From: Methylosinus sp. PW1
GTDB taxonomy: Bacteria; Pseudomonadota; Alphaproteobacteria; Rhizobiales; Beijerinckiaceae
DNA length: 64,000 nucleotides
Assembly: GCF_000745215.1 (NCBI RefSeq)
Contig: NZ_JQNK01000009.1
Span: 2,542,001-2,606,000 of the forward strand
Reading direction: 5' to 3'
Notes under the pieces: model-generated
Told to the model about the DNA's origin: nothing
Seen by the model: only the letters and a program-made list of their open reading frames with translations
The model's database searches: none
Position numbers and translations under genes: made by a program
Part shown: positions 42,847 through 51,945 of the stretch, piece by piece
How the letters are laid out: every line of letters begins with the position of its first letter
How positions within the stretch are numbered: position 1 is the first letter of the stretch

Positions 42847-44292
42847 TCAATGCGCCGTGCAGACCATGCAGGGGTCGAAGGAGCGCACGATATGCTGCAC
42901 CGCGACATTGGTCGCGCCCGCTTCGCCCACATCGAGCCCGGCCAGCGCCTGCTCCAGCGGGCCGGGAATGCCGGCGGCGTCGCGGGGCGAGAAATTCCAG
43001 GTCGTGGGCGCGATGATCTGATAGCGCTCGATCTGACCGTCGCGGAAGCTCGCCCAATGGCCGAGCGTTCCGCGCGCCGCCTCGACGAAGCCGACGAAGG
43101 CGCCGTCGGCGAGCGGCGCGTCGGGCGCGCAATAGGGCTCGCTCGGCGCCAGCGCGCGGGTCCAGTCCTCCATCGCCTCGGTGAGCAGGGCAATCTCCAG
43201 GACGCGCGCGACGATGCGGGCGAGGACGGTGGAGCCGCCGCTACGCGCGAGCAGGTCGCGGATCAGGGGATGGCCGGCGACGGCCTGACGCGCCAGAGCG
43301 CCCACCTCCACCGCGCGGCCCTCGAGCCGCGGCGCCTTGGCGAAACTATAGGCCCCCTCGCGGTGAATATCGGGAAGCGTGTCGGCGCGCGCGGGATCGG
43401 CGGCGGTGTCGCGCATATAGGCGTGCGAGACATCCTCCTCGACATGATCGAGCGGCGGCTCGCGCAGCCCGCCCGTCCTCGTGTCGAGGAGACCAGCAGG
43501 GAAGCGATGGCCCTCCGGCCCGAGATAGGCTCCGGCGGAGAGCAGCAGGCCGGGGCCGCAACCCATCTCCTCGAGGCGAAGATCGCGCGCGATGCGGAGG
43601 AAGGCGGAAAAATCGCCGGCGGCGTTGTCCGCGAAGCGATCGAGCTCCTCGATCGAGGAGAGGGCGGTCACGGCCTCGATCGGCGCGGCGAAGAGCGTGC
43701 GCTCGAGAAAGGCGCGAAAATCCGCGAGCAGGGCGCGCAGGCGCATCTCGTCGCCCAGCGCCAGCGCCCGCGTCACGCCGCCGGCGCGGAAGGCGAGGCT
43801 GTGCGGCCATTTGCCGGCGATCAGCCCCATCGTCTCGAGCAGCCGCGCGCGCGCCGGCAGCGCCTCGCGCAGCGCCGCGCCGGAGACGGCCTTGAAGCGC
43901 GTCTCGGCGGCGCTGTGCCAGGGCCGCCCGGCATAGGCGGCGCGGGCGAAATCCGGCATGAAGAAGACGTAGAAATGCGTGAGATGGTCGGCGATATTCT
44001 CCGCCGCATGGGCGATATTGGTGGCGAGCAGCCCGTTGGGCGCGGGCGCGATCGGCTGGGCGGCGCGCAGCACGGCGGCGGCGGCCAGAGATTGCGAGAC
44101 CGAGCAAATGCCGCAGATGCGCGGCGCGATCGCCAGGGCGTCGGCGGCCGGGCGGCCGAGCAGCAATTGCTCGAAGCCGCGATAGAGCGAGGCCGAGACG
44201 CGCGCCTCGCGCACCACGCCATTCTCGACGTCGAGCGTCACCTCGAGATCGCCCTCGACGCGATTGAACGGCCCGACGACGATGCGGCTCAT
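42847..44292 (-). CDS. hupV: H2-sensing regulatory hydrogenase large subunit HupV/HoxC
   Basis: 481 residues. Large-subunit motifs RICGICSVSQSL and a C-terminal FDPCMVCTAH ending exactly at the histidine: there is no tail to be cleaved, the hallmark of sensor hydrogenases. It pairs with HupU, which lacks a Tat signal, to form a cytosolic H2 sensor that controls HupT. Overlaps hupU by four bases. Confidence 0.95.
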   Translation of the reverse strand: MSRIVVGPFNRVEGDLEVTLDVENGVVREARVSASLYRGFEQLLLGRPAADALAIAPRICGICSVSQSLAAAAVLRAAQPIAPAPNGLLATNIAHAAENIADHLTHFYVFFMPDFARAAYAGRPWHSAAETRFKAVSGAALREALPARARLLETMGLIAGKWPHSLAFRAGGVTRALALGDEMRLRALLADFRAFLERTLFAAPIEAVTALSSIEELDRFADNAAGDFSAFLRIARDLRLEEMGCGPGLLLSAGAYLGPEGHRFPAGLLDTRTGGLREPPLDHVEEDVSHAYMRDTAADPARADTLPDIHREGAYSFAKAPRLEGRAVEVGALARQAVAGHPLIRDLLARSGGSTVLARIVARVLEIALLTEAMEDWTRALAPSEPYCAPDAPLADGAFVGFVEAARGTLGHWASFRDGQIERYQIIAPTTWNFSPRDAAGIPGPLEQALAGLDVGEAGATNVAVQHIVRSFDPCMVCTAH

Positions 44293-45305
44293 TTCTTCTT
44301 CTTCTCCGCCCCCGGCGTCGGCGCCTGGACGACGTGGTCGCTGCGCGCGTTCTCGCGCACGCGTTTGGGCGTCGCTGATTTGGAGAGGGCGGCCAGCGCG
44401 ACGAACCAGGCTTTGGGCATGTCGAGCGGCAGGCCGACCGGAATGCCGCCGATCTTGGGCGTGCGATGGAAGCCGCGCGTCGCCTCGAAGCCCGGCGAGG
44501 TGCAGGCGATGCAGGTGGAGCCCGCCTGGGTGCAGGAGCCGCCGCCGTTCCAGGCGCGCTGATTGCAATCGCCGACCGCCTGCGTCGCCTTGCACCCCAA
44601 ATGCTCCATCAGGCAACCGCGCTCCGAGAAGTCCTCGGCGCTGGCCTTGAATTCGTAGAATTCATTGCGGCTGCAGCCGTGATGGGCGAGATGGTCGGCG
44701 AAAATGCGCGGCCGGCCGTAATCATCGATATCGGCCCGCGTGAAACGGCCGAGCGAGAGCGCCAGCAGCGTCTCCATGATCCAGCCCGGATGCGGCGCGC
44801 AGCCGGAGACATTGACGACCGGCAGCCCTTTGACCGAGCGATAGTCCGGCCCGAGCGCCCCGCCCATATCGACGCCGGAATATTGCAGCCCGCTGGCGCC
44901 CGTCGGGTCGGGCGCGCCGGCGGGAACGCCGCCGAAAGCGGCGCAGCTTCCCACCGCCACGCAATAATCGGCGCGCGGCGCCAGAGCGCGCGCCCAATCC
45001 AGCATGCTGCGGCCGGTGCCGGAGAGCTTGTTGAAAAGGCCCGTGCCCTCCGGCCCGTGGAGGATGGAGCCCTCTATGCAGAGCGCGCCGAGCCTTTGCT
45101 CGCCGCGCTCGACGCGGGCGAGAATGGCGCGGGCTTCCTCGCCGGTCTCCTCGCTGACGCTCGGATGCCAGAGCAGACGTATGCCGAAGCCGCGTAGCTC
45201 CTCGAACCAGCCGGCGGCGCCGCGCTCCAGCGTCGCCATGGTGCAGCCGCCGCAGCTGCCGGCCTGCAGCCAGAGCAGAGTGAAATCGTCGCGCGCCTCG
45301 GTCAT
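44289..45305 (-). CDS. hupU: H2-sensing regulatory hydrogenase small subunit HupU/HoxB
   Basis: 338 residues. Cluster ligands in LQAGSCGGCTMATL, AVGSCAAFGGVPAG, VSGCAPHP, and CLMEHLGCKATQAVGDCN...CTQAGSTCIACTSPGF. No signal peptide, no C-terminal membrane anchor; instead a lysine-rich tail. Start MTEARDD is chosen over the longer TTG frame. A perfect hairpin ends five bases before the ATG, and only 42 bases separate it from the upstream porin gene on the same strand. Confidence 0.94.
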   Translation of the reverse strand: MTEARDDFTLLWLQAGSCGGCTMATLERGAAGWFEELRGFGIRLLWHPSVSEETGEEARAILARVERGEQRLGALCIEGSILHGPEGTGLFNKLSGTGRSMLDWARALAPRADYCVAVGSCAAFGGVPAGAPDPTGASGLQYSGVDMGGALGPDYRSVKGLPVVNVSGCAPHPGWIMETLLALSLGRFTRADIDDYGRPRIFADHLAHHGCSRNEFYEFKASAEDFSERGCLMEHLGCKATQAVGDCNQRAWNGGGSCTQAGSTCIACTSPGFEATRGFHRTPKIGGIPVGLPLDMPKAWFVALAALSKSATPKRVRENARSDHVVQAPTPGAEKKKK

Positions 45306-45309
45306 CTCG

Positions 45310-45332
45310 CGCCGATTGTAGAACAATCGGCG
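45310..45332 (-). promoter_or_regulatory. Hairpin at the hupU start
   Basis: Perfect 10-base inverted arms (CGCCGATTGT / ACAATCGGCG) with a 3-base loop, lying between the porin stop and hupU ATG. In RNA it would occupy the ribosome-site position. It could be a porin terminator without T run, a translational control hairpin, or a protein site. Confidence 0.4.
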
Positions 45333-45347
45333 GCGGCGCCCAAATCG

Positions 45348-47543
45348 TCAAAATTGCGCGTGCAGCCGCAGGCCGAAGACGTTGATCGGCCCCCGCACGG
45401 AATTATGCGCGGGATTGCCGATGAGCTGATAGTCGAGCGTCAGCTCGACTCCGTCGCGGACGTTGTATTTGTAATAGGTCTCCAGCACTTTCTCGCCGGC
45501 GTAGGAGAGCCTGCCGTCGCCGATATAGACGCTGGTTCCGCCGAGGCCGAAATAGCTCACGCGCGGGCCGGCGAGGCCGGAGAACACCATGGCGCCGCCG
45601 ATCTCGTCCTTGTCGCGGCCCCACAGCGCGCCGGCGGCGGTGAAGCCGGTCGAGAGCGAGCGGTCTATGTCGGTGTAATCGACGGTCTCGAAGCGCCCGT
45701 CGGACATGCTGGCGCGCAGAAAGACGCCGACCTCCTTGGAGAGCTGCTGCTGCACATTGACGCCGCCGCCGATCTTCACATGGCGCTTGCGAATCCACGG
45801 ATTGTTCACATCCGGCGGAAAATTGCCGGTGAGATAGGCGAAGTCGATGGCGTCCTGCACCTTGGTGAGATTGCCATTGTCGGCGAAGGCCAGAAATTTG
45901 ATCACGCCCGGCTGCTCGAGGAGATCGTAGCGCGCCTCGAATTCGGCGACGCCCATGAATTGGCGGCCGATCTGCGGCTCGATGGAAGGACCGTTGGGAA
46001 TCTCGGAGAGCTGAAACAAGCCGCCGCGCGCGCTCCACCAATCCTGCTTCCACTCCAGCGCGGCGCCATAGGTGTAGCCCCATGAATCGGCGGCGTAGTC
46101 GAAGGCCCCGAGCGTGTTGACGCCGAAATTCAGGAAGCCCGTCGTCGGATCATGGGCGTATTTATTGTCGTCGAAAATATCCGGCACGCTGAACTTGCCG
46201 ATGGTGAGGATCAGCCGATCCTTGTCGACCTTGCCCGACAGCTGGTTCTGCGTCGATTCCAGCACCTCGTTATAGGAGCCGGTTTCAGGGTCCTCGACCT
46301 TCTCGCCGCCATCGAGCCCGATGATCTGGCGCAGGAAATAGCGCTGGAAGCGCATATAGGGCGCGGCGCGTCCCACTTTCGCGACGGCGCCGTTCACATA
46401 AGAGGCGGCGCCGACGGAATTGGCGAGGCCATAGCCCATGTCGACCTCGGGATTGAGATAGACGGCGGCGCCTTTCCAAAGGCGCATGCCGACGAACAGA
46501 TTGCTGGTCGAGCCGGCGTCGGCGAGGCCCTTGGGCGGAAAGCTGTGCGTGCCCGAATAGAGCGCCGGAAATTTGGGATAGCCCTGCACGACCGCGGTCG
46601 TCTGGCCGTGGAAGCTGTAGATTTCCTCGCCGTTCTTGTCGTCCTTCTTTTCCGCGTCTTTCGCTTTTTCCGCGCGCTCGCCTTTCTTGCCGCGCTTTTT
46701 CGCTTTCTCCTCCTCGGAGGCGTCGTCGTCGCTCTTGGCGTCTCCGCGCGCTTCCTCTTGCGGATCGAAACGATAATTCAGGCCGAGACGCAGAACATGC
46801 GCCTCGCTGCGCTGGCGCGCGGCGAATTGGAACGAGAAATTATTGTCGTAGACGCGGTTCTGCAATTGCTGGTTCACATAGAGATATTCGAGCCGCGCCG
46901 AGAAATGGTCGTCGAGCGCCTGCTCGATCCCGCCGCCGATCGCATATTTCATGCGTGAGGATTTGGAGACCGGCGCGAAGAAGAGGCCGAGCGGCCCCGC
47001 CTCATAGAAGACGAGATTGGATGCGCCGCGCCAGCCGCCGGCGGCGATTCCGCCCGTGGCGTAGAGCAGCGTGCGGCCAAAGGCGTAGCCGAGACGCGCG
47101 CGAATGCTGGCGAAGTAATCGCCATTTTCGTCCGAGGTCAGCCCATAGGCCGTGATTCCGAGAGGGCGATAGGCGGCGGGCGCCGGAAAAATTCCGGTGG
47201 AAGCGCGGCGCAGGCCGAGAAAATTCAAATCGGTCTCGAGCCCATAGACCCAAGAGCCGTGCTGCCAGTCATAGCCGATCTGCGCGCCGAAGCTCGCTCC
47301 GGCGCGGTCGCGGTTCGGCGCCGCGAGGTCGAAGGCGCCGCTCGTGAAGCCGCTGCCGGCCTGCAGCGTTCCGCCGCTCGCAATGGGCAGGCCGCCGCCG
47401 GCGTTCACTCCGATATGCAGACCCGCCCAAGTGAAGGCGGGCGGGGCGGGCGTCTCGGACGGCTTGTCGGCGGCCGTCGATGGGCTCGCGCATTGGAGCG
47501 CGAACGTCAGCGTCGCCAGTGCGGCGAGAATTCGGAAATGCAT
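45348..47543 (-). CDS. Fusion outer-membrane protein: Omp25/OmpA-like barrel plus OprB-type carbohydrate porin
   Basis: 731 residues from MHFRILAAL; signal peptide to about residue 25. Residues about 35-265 resemble an eight-strand outer-membrane barrel of the Omp25 kind (FTWAGLHIGVNAGGG, QIGYDWQHGSWVYGLETDLNF, ARLEYLYVNQ, VLRLGLNYRF). A charged 40-residue linker (EEEKAKKRGKKGERAEKAKD...) leads to an OprB-like porin domain (about 315-731; FVGMRLWKGAAVYLNPEVDMG, ...LDYQLIGNP, terminal LRLHAQF). Two barrels in one chain is uncommon. OprB porins pass sugars and other small solutes. It precedes hupUV on the same strand. Confidence 0.82.
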   Translation of the reverse strand: MHFRILAALATLTFALQCASPSTAADKPSETPAPPAFTWAGLHIGVNAGGGLPIASGGTLQAGSGFTSGAFDLAAPNRDRAGASFGAQIGYDWQHGSWVYGLETDLNFLGLRRASTGIFPAPAAYRPLGITAYGLTSDENGDYFASIRARLGYAFGRTLLYATGGIAAGGWRGASNLVFYEAGPLGLFFAPVSKSSRMKYAIGGGIEQALDDHFSARLEYLYVNQQLQNRVYDNNFSFQFAARQRSEAHVLRLGLNYRFDPQEEARGDAKSDDDASEEEKAKKRGKKGERAEKAKDAEKKDDKNGEEIYSFHGQTTAVVQGYPKFPALYSGTHSFPPKGLADAGSTSNLFVGMRLWKGAAVYLNPEVDMGYGLANSVGAASYVNGAVAKVGRAAPYMRFQRYFLRQIIGLDGGEKVEDPETGSYNEVLESTQNQLSGKVDKDRLILTIGKFSVPDIFDDNKYAHDPTTGFLNFGVNTLGAFDYAADSWGYTYGAALEWKQDWWSARGGLFQLSEIPNGPSIEPQIGRQFMGVAEFEARYDLLEQPGVIKFLAFADNGNLTKVQDAIDFAYLTGNFPPDVNNPWIRKRHVKIGGGVNVQQQLSKEVGVFLRASMSDGRFETVDYTDIDRSLSTGFTAAGALWGRDKDEIGGAMVFSGLAGPRVSYFGLGGTSVYIGDGRLSYAGEKVLETYYKYNVRDGVELTLDYQLIGNPAHNSVRGPINVFGLRLHAQF

Positions 47544-47563
47544 CGGCTCGTCGTTCGATCTTC

Positions 47564-47578
47564 TATGCGATTCGCATA
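47564..47578. promoter_or_regulatory. Perfect palindrome upstream of the fusion porin
   Basis: TATGCGA-T-TCGCATA, 21 bases before the porin ATG, with a GATTC (GANTC) at its centre. Could be a repressor operator or an unrelated dyad. Confidence 0.35.
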
Positions 47579-47773
47579 TTGGCAGAGTTTCATGTCGCAC
47601 GCGCGAAAGCGAAAAACGTACGAGCGCGGCCTTTACAGTTCAGCGTCGTGAAGCTTTGATGACGATCGCCGAGCATCGGGCGCTCGTCGTTTCGGCGGGA
47701 GCGCCGACCGGGACGACGAGCGCGGATTTTTGCAATCCTTCGTTGGAGCGCCGTTCGATCGGAGAGCGCTCTA

Positions 47774-48094
47774 TCATATCCCGATCGCGCGCGATGCGAG
47801 ACGCGCAAAGGGCCTTTCGCGTATCGATCGGATGAGGCGCGCTGGGCGGCGGGAAAAGCCGTGCTGACGACTCTGCGCATCCTCGTCCTGGGCGCGGCCG
47901 GGCGTGTCGGTCTCCTTGTCCCAGAGGCAGACGGGCCGGCGTGTGGCGGCGTCGATCGTCCAGGCGGCGCGCAGCCGCATGCGGCGTCCGGTGAGGCGCA
48001 GATCGCGCAGCTCCGCCGGCGCGGCGATGGGCGTGACGACGCTCTGCGCCGAGCGCAGGCGGAGGGTCGCATAGGGGCGGGAAAACATCTTCAT
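47774..48094 (-). CDS. Small hypothetical protein
   Basis: 106 residues, basic, no signal or membrane helix. The stretch RMRLRAAWTIDAATRRPVCLWD recalls a family of short alphaproteobacterial proteins with a W.ID..T..PVC.W pattern (from memory, not searched). A plausible ribosome site (AGAAGGACGAG) precedes the ATG. The tail after residue 65 is arginine-rich and may be a frameshifted or low-complexity extension. A longer overlapping frame of 160 codons at 47590-48072 has no such support. Confidence 0.4.
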   Translation of the reverse strand: MKMFSRPYATLRLRSAQSVVTPIAAPAELRDLRLTGRRMRLRAAWTIDAATRRPVCLWDKETDTPGRAQDEDAQSRQHGFSRRPARLIRSIRERPFARLASRAIGI

Positions 48095-48505
48095 CGCTCT
48101 CGTCCTTCTGGCCTTTGTGGCGGCCGAAGGCGCGAGCGGCGGGTGGAGCGCTAGGCTCTGGCGACGCCTCTCACGCGGTCCTTTCGGCCGCGGGCTTCTG
48201 TGTCAGGCACGACGCGCGCAGACGAGGCTGCGGCGGCTGCGCCGAGGCGGCTATTGCCGAGGCTACTGCCCATGAGTCCTTCGCAAGTGTGGATCGCCGA
48301 GCGACTCGAAAATCGCGCCGACGCTTTTGGTTTTGATGCGGGGCGCATGGCTTGTCAACGACAAACGGATTAGAAGACGAGACGGCTCGATAAGGGCTTC
48401 GGCGACGCTCGAGCCGCCTGGCTCGCTTCTTGCCATGCTCTGCCACAAAGGCGCATCGTCCGGCGCGATCGGCCGTTCGCCGAAACCTCGAGGGAGAGCG
48501 AGAAC
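48095..48505. other. Intergenic region upstream of the ATP-grasp operon
   Basis: 411 bases with no supported gene. A short dyad TTGTC-AAC-GACAA lies at 48352-48364 in a locally AT-richer stretch and may belong to the promoter of the following operon. Nothing else is recognised. Confidence 0.4.
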
Positions 48506-49951
48506 GTGCTTTCGAAGGTGGCGAAATTCGATGAGATGGACGGCGTCGACGGCGTGACCCGCGTTCCTTATGAAAAGCTCGCCAAATGGCTCACCTCGGT
48601 GGAGCCCGAGTTTCTCGCCTCCCGCAGGGCGCAGGCGGAGCTTCTGTTTCGGCGCATCGGCATCACCTTCGCGGTCTATGGCTCGCAGGAGGCGACCGAG
48701 CGGCTCATTCCCTTCGACATTCTGCCGCGCATCATCGCCCGCGCCGAATGGGCGCAGCTCGAGAAGGGCCTGATTCAACGCGTGAAGGCGCTGAATCTGT
48801 TTCTCGCTGATCTCTATGGCCCGGGCGAGATTTTGAAAGCGGGCGTGGTGCCGTCCGAGCTCGTCTATCGCAACCCCGCCTTTCGGCCGGAGATGGCGGG
48901 GCGCCGCGTGCCGCACGACATCTTCGTGCATATCGCCGGCATAGACATCATCCGCACCGACGATGACGGCTTCTATGTGCTGGAGGACAACGCCCGCACG
49001 CCCTCCGGCGTCTCCTACATGCTGGAAAATCGCGAGGTGATGATGCGGCTGCTGCCCGATCTCTTCGGGCTGCATCGCGTCGCGCCGATCGAGAATTATC
49101 CCGATCAATTGCTCGCCACTCTGCGCTCGGCCGCGCCGCGCGGGGCGGGGGCCGATCCGGTCAGTGTGCTGCTGACGCCCGGCCAATATAATTCGGCCTT
49201 CTACGAGCATTCCTTCCTGGCCGACAAGCTCGGCATAGAGCTGGTCGAAGGACGCGATCTCTTCGTCAAGGACGATATCGTCTATATGCGCACGACGGAG
49301 GGGCCGCGCCGCGTCGATGTGATCTACCGGCGCCTGGACGACGACTTCCTCGACCCGCTGGCCTTCCGTCCCGATTCCGCCCTGGGCGTCGCCGGTCTGA
49401 TGGGCGCCTATCATGCAGGCAATGTGACGCTCGCCAATGCAGTCGGCACGGGCGTGGCCGATGACAAGGCCATTTACACCTATATGCCGGAGGTGATCCG
49501 TTTCTATCTGGGCGAGGAGCCGCTGCTGAAGAATGTCCCCACCTGGCGCTGCCGCGAGAAGGAGGCGCTTGCCTATGTGCTCGACCATTTGGGCGAGCTG
49601 GTGGTGAAGGAGGTCAATGGCTCCGGCGGCTATGGCATGCTGGTCGGCCCTCACGCGACCAAGGCGCAGATCGCGGAATTCGCGGCCAAGCTCGCCGACA
49701 ATCCCACCAATTTCATCGCCCAGCCGACGCTCGCGCTCTCCACCTGCCCGGTGTCGGTGGCGAGCGGCGTCGCGCCCCGCCATGTCGATCTCAGACCTTT
49801 CGTGCTCTATGGTCCCAATGGCGCGAGCGTGGTGCCGGGCGGCTTGACGCGCGTCGCCATGACGGAGAATTCTCTCGTCGTGAATTCCAGCCAAGGCGGC
49901 GGAACCAAGGACACATGGATCATCGACGACGCGCCGCTCGCGCGCGCATGA
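48506..49951 (+). CDS. Circularly permuted ATP-grasp protein (DUF404/DUF407)
   Basis: 481 residues from a GTG with AGGGAGAG before it. Typical stretches: SRRAQAELLFRRIGITFAVYG, DIIRTDDDGFYVLEDNARTPSGVSYMLENR, VIYRRLDDDFLDPL and VVKEVNGSGGYGMLVGPHA. The family, circularly permuted ATP-grasp type 2, is nearly always coded with an alpha-E protein and a transglutaminase, as here. The trio is predicted to make or modify a peptide-like product; the true reaction is unknown. Cytosolic. Confidence 0.92.
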   Translation: MLSKVAKFDEMDGVDGVTRVPYEKLAKWLTSVEPEFLASRRAQAELLFRRIGITFAVYGSQEATERLIPFDILPRIIARAEWAQLEKGLIQRVKALNLFLADLYGPGEILKAGVVPSELVYRNPAFRPEMAGRRVPHDIFVHIAGIDIIRTDDDGFYVLEDNARTPSGVSYMLENREVMMRLLPDLFGLHRVAPIENYPDQLLATLRSAAPRGAGADPVSVLLTPGQYNSAFYEHSFLADKLGIELVEGRDLFVKDDIVYMRTTEGPRRVDVIYRRLDDDFLDPLAFRPDSALGVAGLMGAYHAGNVTLANAVGTGVADDKAIYTYMPEVIRFYLGEEPLLKNVPTWRCREKEALAYVLDHLGELVVKEVNGSGGYGMLVGPHATKAQIAEFAAKLADNPTNFIAQPTLALSTCPVSVASGVAPRHVDLRPFVLYGPNGASVVPGGLTRVAMTENSLVVNSSQGGGTKDTWIIDDAPLARA

Positions 49952-49993
49952 CGAATTCACAGTAAGAACAGCGCGCCGAAACGACGGGATCTC

Positions 49994-50935
49994 ATGCTCT
50001 CACGCACCGCCGACAACCTCTTCTGGCTGGCCCGATATATGGAACGCGCGGATTTTCTCGCGCGCATACTGCAGGCGTCCCGGCGCCTCGCCACGCTTCC
50101 CCGCGCCTATGGCGGCGTGGAGACGGAATGGGAGAGCGCGCTGCTCTCCTCCGGCGCCGCGCCCGCCTTTCACGCGGCGGGGCTGACGGTCGACGAGGCC
50201 AATGTCACGCAATTTTTGGCTTTCTCGCCGGATAATCCGAGCTCGATTCGCAATTGCATCGAGCTCGCCCGCGTCAACGCCCGCGCCGTGCGCACCGCGC
50301 TCACCGTGGAAATGTGGGAGGCGATCAACGGCGCCTTCCTCGAGCTCAAGGCCTTCGAGCAGGCGAGCCGCTCCGCCGAGGAGGTGACGCGCTTTCTCGA
50401 TTTCGTGAAGCAGGTCTCCGCCGCTTACGATGGCGGCGCGCATCGGACCATGCTGCGCAACGACGCCTATTGGTTCTCGCGCGTCGGCCTCTATCTCGAG
50501 CGCGCCGACAACACGGCGCGTCTGCTCGATGTGAAATATCACGTGCTGCTGCCGGAGACGGAGGCGGTCGGCGGCTCGCTCGACTATTTCCAATGGACGG
50601 CGATATTGCGCGCGGTCTCCGCGCATACCGCCTATCATTGGGTCTATCGCGACAGTCTGAAGCCCTGGCTCGTCGCCGATCTCCTGATCCTGCGGCCGGA
50701 AATGCCGCGCTCGCTCATCGCCTGCTATGAGAGCGTGGTGCAGAATCTCGATCGTCTCGGCAAATCGCATGGCAAGCAAGGCCCGGCGCAGCGCCACGCC
50801 CGCACCGTCTTCGGCCAGCTCGAGCATGCGACCATCGAGAATGTATTCCACAACGGCCTGCATGATTTCATTCAGAGCTTCATCGCCGATAATCATCGGC
50901 TGGGGGCTCTGGTGTCGGAGCAGTATCTTTTCTAG
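49994..50935 (+). CDS. Alpha-E domain protein (DUF403)
   Basis: 313 residues, all-helical. Starts MLSRTADNLFWLARYMERADF, the alpha-E signature, and has YWFSRVGLYLERADNTARLLDVKYH. Function unknown; it accompanies the ATP-grasp and transglutaminase proteins. Lies 42 bases after the ATP-grasp gene. Confidence 0.92.
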   Translation: MLSRTADNLFWLARYMERADFLARILQASRRLATLPRAYGGVETEWESALLSSGAAPAFHAAGLTVDEANVTQFLAFSPDNPSSIRNCIELARVNARAVRTALTVEMWEAINGAFLELKAFEQASRSAEEVTRFLDFVKQVSAAYDGGAHRTMLRNDAYWFSRVGLYLERADNTARLLDVKYHVLLPETEAVGGSLDYFQWTAILRAVSAHTAYHWVYRDSLKPWLVADLLILRPEMPRSLIACYESVVQNLDRLGKSHGKQGPAQRHARTVFGQLEHATIENVFHNGLHDFIQSFIADNHRLGALVSEQYLF

Positions 50936-50983
50936 AATGAGATGTGTCGGAGCCGGCGATTCCGGCTCCCTTTGCGGTGAAAG

Positions 50984-51805
50984 ATGCACATAAGAGTCAG
51001 GCGCGAGACGATCTATCGTTACGCGGAGCCGGCCAAGGCGGCGATTCAGAAGCTGGCGCTCACCCCGCGCAATTACGACGGGCAGCATGTTCTCGACTGG
51101 CGCATCGACGTCGATCGCGACTGCCGCCTGCGCGCCTGCGAGGACGCTTTCGGCAATGTCGTGCACAGCATTTATGTCGAGGGGCCGCTCGAGGCGCTGA
51201 CCACCGTGGTCGAAGGCGCGGTCGAGACCTTCGACACCGCGGGCGTCGCGCGCGGCGCGATCGAGCGTTTTCCGCCGGAGCTCTATTTGCGTGAGACGCC
51301 GCTGACCGAGGCGGATCACGCGATCTGCGATTTCGCGCTGGCGGCGACGGCGCGCGAGAGGGAGACGCTGGCCAAGCTCCATGCGCTGGTCGGCGCGCTC
51401 CACGAAGCCTTCGTCGTGGCGGAGGAGCCGACGAGCGGCGCCGTCGCGGCTTCCGACATCTTCGCGCGTCGCCGCGGCTCGGCGCAGGATGCGGCGCATG
51501 TCTTCATCGCCGGCGCGCGCAGCCTCGAGATTCCGTCGCGCTATGTTTCCGGCTATGCGCTGCGCGCCGACGCTGGCGCGGCCGTCCACGCTTGGGCCGA
51601 GGCGCATGTCGCGGGGCTCGGCTGGGTGGGCTTCGACCCGACGCGCGGCGCCTCGCCCGACGAGAGCTATGTGCGCGTGGCCGTGGCGCTGGATCATCTG
51701 GGCGCCGCGCCCATTCGCGCCGCCCATGCTGGCGGCGGCGGCGAGACGGCGGAAGTGCGCGTCAGCATCGCCCGCGCCCAGGGCCAGTCGCAGAGCCAGT
51801 CCTGA
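50984..51805 (+). CDS. Transglutaminase-like protein
   Basis: 273 residues. N-terminal bacterial transglutaminase-like domain (MHIRVRRETIYRYAEPAKAAIQKLALTPR) and a papain-fold core. The usual Cys of the triad is not in the standard G.C..F position: the local sequence is SAQDAAHVFIAGARSLEIPSRYVSGYA, with Ala-Ala-His where many members have C(x)DfA. The His and Asp are in VHAWAEAHVAGLGWVGFDPT. So the core may lack its catalytic cysteine. Third gene of the trio. Confidence 0.88.
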   Translation: MHIRVRRETIYRYAEPAKAAIQKLALTPRNYDGQHVLDWRIDVDRDCRLRACEDAFGNVVHSIYVEGPLEALTTVVEGAVETFDTAGVARGAIERFPPELYLRETPLTEADHAICDFALAATARERETLAKLHALVGALHEAFVVAEEPTSGAVAASDIFARRRGSAQDAAHVFIAGARSLEIPSRYVSGYALRADAGAAVHAWAEAHVAGLGWVGFDPTRGASPDESYVRVAVALDHLGAAPIRAAHAGGGGETAEVRVSIARAQGQSQSQS

Positions 51806-51844
51806 GCCGGCGACGGGCCGGCGACGCCTTCGGTCATTTTCGGG

Positions 51845-51873
51845 TTGACAGCGGGCGAGCAAATTCCCCATAT
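51845..51873 (+). promoter_or_regulatory. Promoter of tRNA-Tyr
   Basis: TTGACA, 17-base spacer, CCATAT. The start would be near 51880, giving a 5' leader of about 65 bases before the tRNA. Confidence 0.5.
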
Positions 51874-51945
51874 GCGCCCTGCTTCACCGGCCCTTCACAG
51901 GGCCGTCGCTCGCGGGACCTATCCTCTAGGGTCCGTCGAGAAGCT

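Noticed and set aside
47590..48072. 160-codon minus-strand frame in the porin upstream region
   Set aside because: Arg/Ser/Pro-rich without ribosome site or motif; the overlapping 106-codon frame is better supported.
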